Assembly: GCA_964579675.1 (NCBI GenBank)
Contig: CAZOIA010000017.1
Coordinates: 1-44,663, forward strand
From: CAZOIA01 sp964579675
Lineage (GTDB): Bacteria > Planctomycetota > Phycisphaerae > UBA1845 > PWPN01
Length of the DNA: 44,663 nucleotides
Direction of reading: 5' to 3'
Part shown: piece after piece, positions 40,735 through 44,663 of the stretch
Numbering within the stretch: position 1 is the stretch's first letter
Layout: each line of letters begins with the position of its first letter
Notes under the pieces: model-generated
Database searches by the model: none
What the model saw: the letters and a program-made list of their open reading frames with translations, nothing else
Told to the model about the DNA's origin: nothing
Position numbers and translations under genes: made by a program

Positions 40735-41233
40735 CTCAATACCTCCGAAGTGTGTTCCCAACCTTCTCCAGTGACTGCCCGCTATCGGCAGGCCCTCGCT
40801 CCCCCCCCTGGCCAGAGACTCCATTATAACACAAGTCGATCATTTGTGTGCGATCTGTTCACAAATTTTCTGACCGTCCTGCGGTAGCATTGTGCCGGCA
40901 CGTCCAGCAAGCCAAAGCGACAGAGTAAGACCCGATCGTCCGCCACGGAATGCTCCGACGTAAACCAGGGGAGCGGCAGGCCTACGGCAACCATAACCTC
41001 CTTGGCCAGCGGCAATTAGGGTGTTTAACTTTCCAGGTTCAGATCTCGCGTCCAGGCTCCGGGGCAAAGCGGATACCCCTGGCTGGAACCTGGTGTCCGG
41101 GGCTTGACTTCGGGCCCCTCGCATAAGTGCTTGAGGAACCGGCGGCATCGACTCAGAGCAGTCCAGCGGCAGCCTGTCCGCGCCGGAGGATCAGAATCCA
41201 GCCCGCCGGTGCTGTTGGCGACCTTTTTGCTTC
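40735..41233. other. 499-bp divergent gap with a promoter and an inverted-repeat element
   Basis: It contains the promoter/operator listed at 40823-40850 for the leftward gene. It also contains an inverted repeat, CCAGGTTC (41033-41040) and GAACCTGG (41086-41093), with partly paired inner arms. Small open frames (40824-41148, minus) have no recognisable family. No promoter for murJ was identified. Confidence 0.45.
40823..40850 (-). promoter_or_regulatory. Extended -10 promoter with overlapping dyad operator
   Basis: On the minus strand, TGTTATAAT (TATAAT at 40828-40823 with TG one base upstream) is a perfect extended -10. It overlaps a dyad ACACAA (40829-40834) / TTGTGT (40844-40849). Transcription would start near 40816, giving a leader of about 82 nt for the dockerin-like gene. 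A half-site, TTCACAAA, lies about 10 bp further upstream. Confidence 0.5.
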
Positions 41234-42832
41234 TTGTTGGCTGCCCGGCGGCCCGCTATTTTTGTCGGCGTGTCCGCCTCGCTGCTGCAATCTGCCCGAA
41301 CGATCAGCGTGCTCACCCTCGCATCCCGCGTACTGGGTCTGCTGCGCGATGTGGTCTGCGGCTACGTTTTTGGCGTCAGCGGGGTGTGGTCGGCGTTCAC
41401 GATCGCATTTCAGGTGCCGAACCTCTTCCGGCGCCTATTCGGCGAGGGGGCGCTTTCGGCCGCCAGTATCCCGGTCCTGACGGAAACCCTGACGCGGCAG
41501 GGGCGCGGGGCGGTGGACGTCCTCGCGGGGCGGCTGGTCGGATTGCTCCTGGCGGTGCTGGTGGGGGTCTGCCTGGCGGGCGAGGTGGTTGTTGCCGGTC
41601 TGTACTGGTGGTACCGGTGCGACGGTGACAGTGCCTTCACGTTGGCCCTGACGGCCCTGATGCTTCCCTACCTGATTCTGATCTGTGCGGTTGCTGTCCT
41701 GGGCGGCGTCCAGAACGTGTTCGGCCGATTCGCCTTGCCGGCTGCGATGTCGATCGTCCTGAACGTGTTTATGATTGCGGCAGCCCTGACGGCCCGGTGG
41801 CTCGTGCCGGAAAACCTGCGGGCCGGGGTCGTGCTGCTGGCGGCGGTGGTTATGGTGGCCGGCATCGCCCAGGTGACCTGTCAATGGATCGGGACCCGGC
41901 GTTGCGGGCTGCGGTTGCGACCGGGCCTGAACGTGAGCGATCCCGCCATCCGCCGGATTGCGGTGACCATGTTGCCGATGATCGCCGGTTTGGGGGCGGT
42001 GCAGATCAACGCGCTGCTCGATGCGTTGATCGCCTGGTGGTTCGTCTTCGAGCCGATCGGCCCGGCGGGGAGGCCCGAGCGGGTGGGGCCGGCCATCTTG
42101 TACTTCGCTCAGCGGCTGTATCAGTTCCCGCTCGGGGTGTTCGCGATCGCCCTGGCAACGGCGATCTTCCCTGCTCTGGCCCGACATGCGGCACAGAAGG
42201 ATCTGCCCGGCCTGAGTCATACGCTGTCGCGGGGCATCCGGATCGCAACGTTCGAGGCCCTGCCCTGCCTCGTCGGTCTGATCCTCATCCGCGAGCCGCT
42301 GGTGACCACACTTTTCAAACGGGGTCAATTCGCCGAGTGGCCCGAGGCGACTGACCGCGTTGCCCTGACGCTGTGCATGTACGCCCTGGGCATCTGGGCG
42401 TACGCGATCAATCAACTCATCGTCCGCGCGTTCTACGCCGTCGGCGATGCCAGGACGCCGGTGAAGATCTCCGTGGCGAACGTGGCCCTGAACCTGGTGC
42501 TCAACCTGGTGTTGGTGCAGACACTGCTGCGGGAGTCGGGCCTGGCGCTGGCGACGTCGATTTGTGCGGTCATTCAGGTGAAGGTGCTGGTGATCTGGTT
42601 CCACCGCCGCGTGGGGGGCCTGCCCTGGTTGGAGATAACCACCAGCGTTGCCCGCAGCGTGGCGGCGGCGGCGGTGATGGGAGCGGTGGTGTTGGCCCTG
42701 GATCGATATGCCGTGCGCGACCTTGTTCCGCTGACCCGGTTGTTCTTGCTGGTGGGCGTGGGCGCGCTTTCTTACGTGGCGTGCGCCTGGTTGTTCAAGT
42801 GCGGGGAACTCCGCGAGATGCTGCGTCGCTAG
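41234..42832 (+). CDS. murJ: Lipid II flippase MurJ (MviN family)
   Basis: A polytopic inner-membrane protein of about 532 residues with some 13-14 helices. MurJ hallmarks are the N-terminal SARTISVLTLASRVLGLLRDVV, SAFTIAFQVPNLFRRLFGEGALSAASIPVLTE, AILYFAQRLYQFPLGVFAIALATAIFPALARHAA and VRAFYAVGDARTPVKISVANVALNLVLN. It translocates lipid II for peptidoglycan, or the equivalent lipid-linked precursor, across the membrane. The start is uncertain: TTG 41234 is the 5'-most, and GTG 41270 just before SASLLQSARTIS is equally plausible. Neither has a strong ribosome site. It lies next to surface-protein genes and 1.9 kb from the ligase. Confidence 0.93.
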   Translation: MLAARRPAIFVGVSASLLQSARTISVLTLASRVLGLLRDVVCGYVFGVSGVWSAFTIAFQVPNLFRRLFGEGALSAASIPVLTETLTRQGRGAVDVLAGRLVGLLLAVLVGVCLAGEVVVAGLYWWYRCDGDSAFTLALTALMLPYLILICAVAVLGGVQNVFGRFALPAAMSIVLNVFMIAAALTARWLVPENLRAGVVLLAAVVMVAGIAQVTCQWIGTRRCGLRLRPGLNVSDPAIRRIAVTMLPMIAGLGAVQINALLDALIAWWFVFEPIGPAGRPERVGPAILYFAQRLYQFPLGVFAIALATAIFPALARHAAQKDLPGLSHTLSRGIRIATFEALPCLVGLILIREPLVTTLFKRGQFAEWPEATDRVALTLCMYALGIWAYAINQLIVRAFYAVGDARTPVKISVANVALNLVLNLVLVQTLLRESGLALATSICAVIQVKVLVIWFHRRVGGLPWLEITTSVARSVAAAAVMGAVVLALDRYAVRDLVPLTRLFLLVGVGALSYVACAWLFKCGELREMLRR

Positions 42833-42852
42833 GACTTACAGCAGGTGACGAA

Positions 42853-42924
42853 TGCGTGCGTCCCGAAGAGCCGCGGGCTTCAAGCGCGCGCGGCTTGTCC
42901 GCGAAGGCAGAACCGGACGCACGC
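42853..42924. repeat. Large nested inverted repeat downstream of murJ
   Basis: The outer arms TGCGTGCGTCC (42853-42863) and GGACGCACGCA (42914-42924) pair perfectly over 11 bp. Between them AGCCGCG and CGCGGCT form a second pair. This makes a long imperfect cruciform of about 72 bp just after the murJ stop. Confidence 0.65.
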
Positions 42925-42948
42925 AAACGTTACCTGCTCTCAATAGAG

Positions 42949-42979
42949 ACGAGCCACGCAACGGGTCGTTGCGTGGCTC
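42949..42979. terminator. Strong bidirectional terminator hairpin between murJ and the PEP-CTERM gene
   Basis: CGAGCCACGCAAC (42949-42961) and GTTGCGTGGCTCG (42967-42979) pair perfectly over 13 bp around the loop GGGTC. The hairpin lies between two genes that converge. No T-run follows, as is usual in high-GC genomes. Confidence 0.7.
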
Positions 42980-43019
42980 GCATGTTCGCCGTTCGATTGT
43001 CGGCTCGTCCCGGCGGGAC

Positions 43020-43868
43020 TCACTGACGCCTGCGGCGCAGGGCAATCAGACCGCCCAGAGCCAGCAGCGCTAGAGACGCCGGCTCAGGAATAAGGGTCAG
43101 ATTGTCAATCCGCATGACTGCACCCGAGTCCGCACCGTGTGAACGGAGCTTGAGTGCGAACACCGCCCAGTCACCCTCGGCGGTGAAGTCGATGCAGTGG
43201 GTGTGCCAGTTGCCGTCCCACATTCCCGGGGCGCCGATCCAGATCGAGTTTCGCAGGTGCCCGGGATAGTCCTCGGTGTCGGCGATCGCCGCCGGGGACT
43301 GCCGCCCGAGGGATGTGGTCTCCAGCGTGTTCTCGACCGTGTTGCGGATTTGCCAGGCCACACTGCTCTGGTGATCGTCGCCGGTCTGCTGGCCGGGTGG
43401 GTTCCCGCCAAGCAGGCCATTATCGAGCGACAGGTCAAAGCAGAACGTGTACTGGTCACCCTGCACGGTCGGAAACTCCCGGGTGACAAAGATGTCCGCA
43501 TAGGAACCGCCCGACGGATCGAACTCTGCCGAGCTGGCGCCCGGGAGGCTCGGACCATTGACGGGCGCCTGGCGAACATCGTACCAGTCGCCGGCCCAGT
43601 CCTCCTTCCCGTAGGCCCAGTCGCCATCGGGGGTCATACTTCCCGCGTTGATGAACTCCCGGGAGCTGTTCGGACCAGCGATCCACAGGGGCTCCATCAG
43701 GTCCCACGGAGGATCGGGCACGCACTTGCACTCCTCCTCCGCCAAGCTCCCATGAAACGTCTCGGCGGTGTCCGACCAGACCGGCGCGGGCGGGAGCGGG
43801 CCGGCTAGACCCGGCGCGACCACAAGCAGCAGCAGCGCCGCCGCGCAAACACCAATAACTACTTTCAT
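43020..43868 (-). CDS. PEP-CTERM sorting-domain exported protein
   Basis: 282 residues from ATG 43868, with GAGGAGG about 10 nt upstream. A signal peptide (MKVVIGVCAAALLLLVVAPGLAG) is followed by a single beta-rich, probably carbohydrate-binding-like domain with aromatic/Asp-rich segments (FVTREFPTVQGDQYTFCFDLSLDNG, WDGNWHTHCIDFTAEGDWAVFALKL, MRIDNLTL). The end is a classic PEP-CTERM tripartite tail: PEPASLA, a hydrophobic helix (LLALGGLIAL) and RRRRQ. The exosortase system (not in the window) would process this tail and direct the protein to the envelope or extracellular polysaccharide. No enzyme motif was recognised. Confidence 0.92.
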   Translation of the reverse strand: MKVVIGVCAAALLLLVVAPGLAGPLPPAPVWSDTAETFHGSLAEEECKCVPDPPWDLMEPLWIAGPNSSREFINAGSMTPDGDWAYGKEDWAGDWYDVRQAPVNGPSLPGASSAEFDPSGGSYADIFVTREFPTVQGDQYTFCFDLSLDNGLLGGNPPGQQTGDDHQSSVAWQIRNTVENTLETTSLGRQSPAAIADTEDYPGHLRNSIWIGAPGMWDGNWHTHCIDFTAEGDWAVFALKLRSHGADSGAVMRIDNLTLIPEPASLALLALGGLIALRRRRQ

Positions 43869-44141
43869 ACTGTTTTCCTCCTCTCTCGAAAGACACGAAT
43901 CGCGTCCCACACCCTGAGAGGCACTTACAAGAAATGCCCTCCTGCCTTATCCCTCTTATCGCGCATCTCTTCTGCGCTAGTAACCAGGGTAATCGGACGG
44001 CGGGACAAATGCAAGACAATTCTTCGGAAAATCGTGCTGCGATCCACGGGGCACGGGTTCACGCCGGGTCACAGTGCTGCTTGTAAAACGCAACTATTAC
44101 TGTGATCGCTCGTTCCTGGCTGATTGTTGTGCGCCCAAGCT

Positions 44142-44663
44142 TCACCGGTGCGGGTTCCGGCTGCGGCTGATCGTCTCGGCGGCTGGCTTCCTCTTGCTGC
44201 GTTTCGGCTTCTTCTGCCTGGCGCGTTGCTCATCGGAGAGCAGCTTGTACTCGACGCCGTCAACCAGAGCGATCCAGGAAGCTTCGATGATGTTCTCACT
44301 CACGCCGACGGTCCCGAAGATCTCGTGGGTCTGCTCATCGCGGAACTCGATGGTGACGCGGACGCGGGCGGCGGTGGAGGCCCGCGGGTTGATGACCCGG
44401 ACCTTGTAGTCGATCAGTCGGACGTGCTCGACGTCGGGGTAGTGAGGCTTGAGGGCCCGGATCAGGGCGTTGGCCATCGCGTCCACGGGCCCGTGGCCCC
44501 CTGAGACGTGGTGCTCGACCGTGTCGTTGACCTTGAGCTTGAGGATGACCTCGGTGTCGGGCTCGTCGCTTCCGGCGTCGCGCAGGGCGACGGCCCGCCA
44601 GTGGTCCAACTCCCAGAACCGGTGGTAGAGGCCCAGCTCCTTGCGGCACAGCAGCTCGAAGCT
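44142..44663 (-). CDS. cimA: (R)-citramalate synthase, C-terminal part (runs off right edge)
   Basis: The last 173 or so residues of a LeuA-family enzyme of the citramalate synthase branch, read leftward with the 5' end beyond 44663. The visible part is the C-terminal regulatory/dimer domain: LGLYHRFWELDHWR, then VEHHVSGGHGPVDAMANALIRALKPHYPDVEHVRLIDYKVRVI, the T-A-A-R-V-R-V block, and GTVGVSENIIEASWIALVDGVEYKLL, which is characteristic of the CimA type. It condenses pyruvate with acetyl-CoA for threonine-independent isoleucine synthesis. It ends with a basic tail (KKPKRSKRKP). Isopropylmalate synthase is the alternative, but the SENIIEASW-x-ALVD ending favours citramalate synthase. Confidence 0.9.
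   Translation of the reverse strand, partial: SFELLCRKELGLYHRFWELDHWRAVALRDAGSDEPDTEVILKLKVNDTVEHHVSGGHGPVDAMANALIRALKPHYPDVEHVRLIDYKVRVINPRASTAARVRVTIEFRDEQTHEIFGTVGVSENIIEASWIALVDGVEYKLLSDEQRARQKKPKRSKRKPAAETISRSRNPHR

Noticed and set aside
40824..41148. Small minus-strand frames in the gap before murJ, one with AAGGAGG before an internal ATG
   Set aside because: The spacing of AAGGAGG to the ATG is only 2 nt, the frames run into a promoter, and no recognisable fold or family appears.
1..44663. tRNA, rRNA or transposase genes
   Set aside because: No cloverleaf with a GTTCRANNC arm and acceptor pairing, no rRNA signature and no DDE or tyrosine transposase motif was found by eye. A tRNAscan and Rfam search would settle this.
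1..44663. Idea that lysC and cimA at the two edges were once adjacent and split by an insertion
   Set aside because: Both are on the minus strand, but the order is opposite to the lysC-cimA order I recall from other genomes. The material between includes ordinary housekeeping genes, and no insertion boundaries were found.

Overview
This window is high-GC bacterial DNA. Its protein set points to the Planctomycetota, plausibly Phycisphaerae or a relative. The supporting signs are a PEP-CTERM exported protein, an exported protein ending in dockerin-like D-x-N-x-D repeats, two CRTAC1-type FG-GAP/UnbV proteins, a hydrazine-synthase-alpha-like haem/propeller protein, and a large multihaem cytochrome fused to a YVTN propeller. 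The taxonomic call is inference from gene content only. No rRNA, tRNA, CRISPR array, transposase or phage gene was recognised.

Left part (1-3.8 kb): the N-terminal part of aspartate kinase (off the left edge), a glycogen debranching enzyme, and a RidA-fold protein whose usual catalytic Arg is missing. A 114-bp element with imperfect inverted-repeat ends follows ridA.

Region 3.85-15.1 kb (+): a co-directional set of exported proteins. In order they are an HZS-alpha-like cytochrome/propeller, a CRTAC1-type seven-blade FG-GAP protein, a 966-residue protein with ten CxxCH motifs (two tandem tetrahaem modules, YVTN propeller, C-terminal dihaem domain), a propeller lipoprotein, and two Peripla_BP_6 solute-binding proteins with no permease or ATPase beside them. 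It is met head-on by an opposing three-gene operon (22.8-15.1 kb): SGNH hydrolase, M16 protease, and a 1166-aa TPR/FG-GAP/UnbV protein. Together these look like an extracytoplasmic redox, binding and surface system of unknown substrate, and this is the best candidate here for an undescribed system. The + strand genes are laced with a short dispersed palindromic repeat (CGCGAAGCCGCAAGCGGC) that is translated in low-complexity leaders, linkers or tails.

Region 23-30 kb: a UroD/MtaA-family protein, then a repeat-rich gap. Next comes a leftward operon of a divergent GpsA-like dehydrogenase, a LicC/RmlA-like nucleotidyltransferase and a secreted alpha/alpha-toroid-like protein, with a good promoter at 28082-28110. 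A pteridine-reductase-like SDR and a CAP-domain lipoprotein (promoter at 29343-29371) follow.

Region 30-43 kb: envelope and polysaccharide genes. They comprise a leftward GT4, WecG/TagA/CpsF and phosphoglycosyl transferase operon; an HTH protein with an ABC permease/ATPase pair; PduO-type cobalamin adenosyltransferase overlapping a large O-antigen-ligase/TPR protein; a dockerin-like exported protein; MurJ; and a PEP-CTERM protein. The right edge holds the C-terminal part of citramalate synthase.
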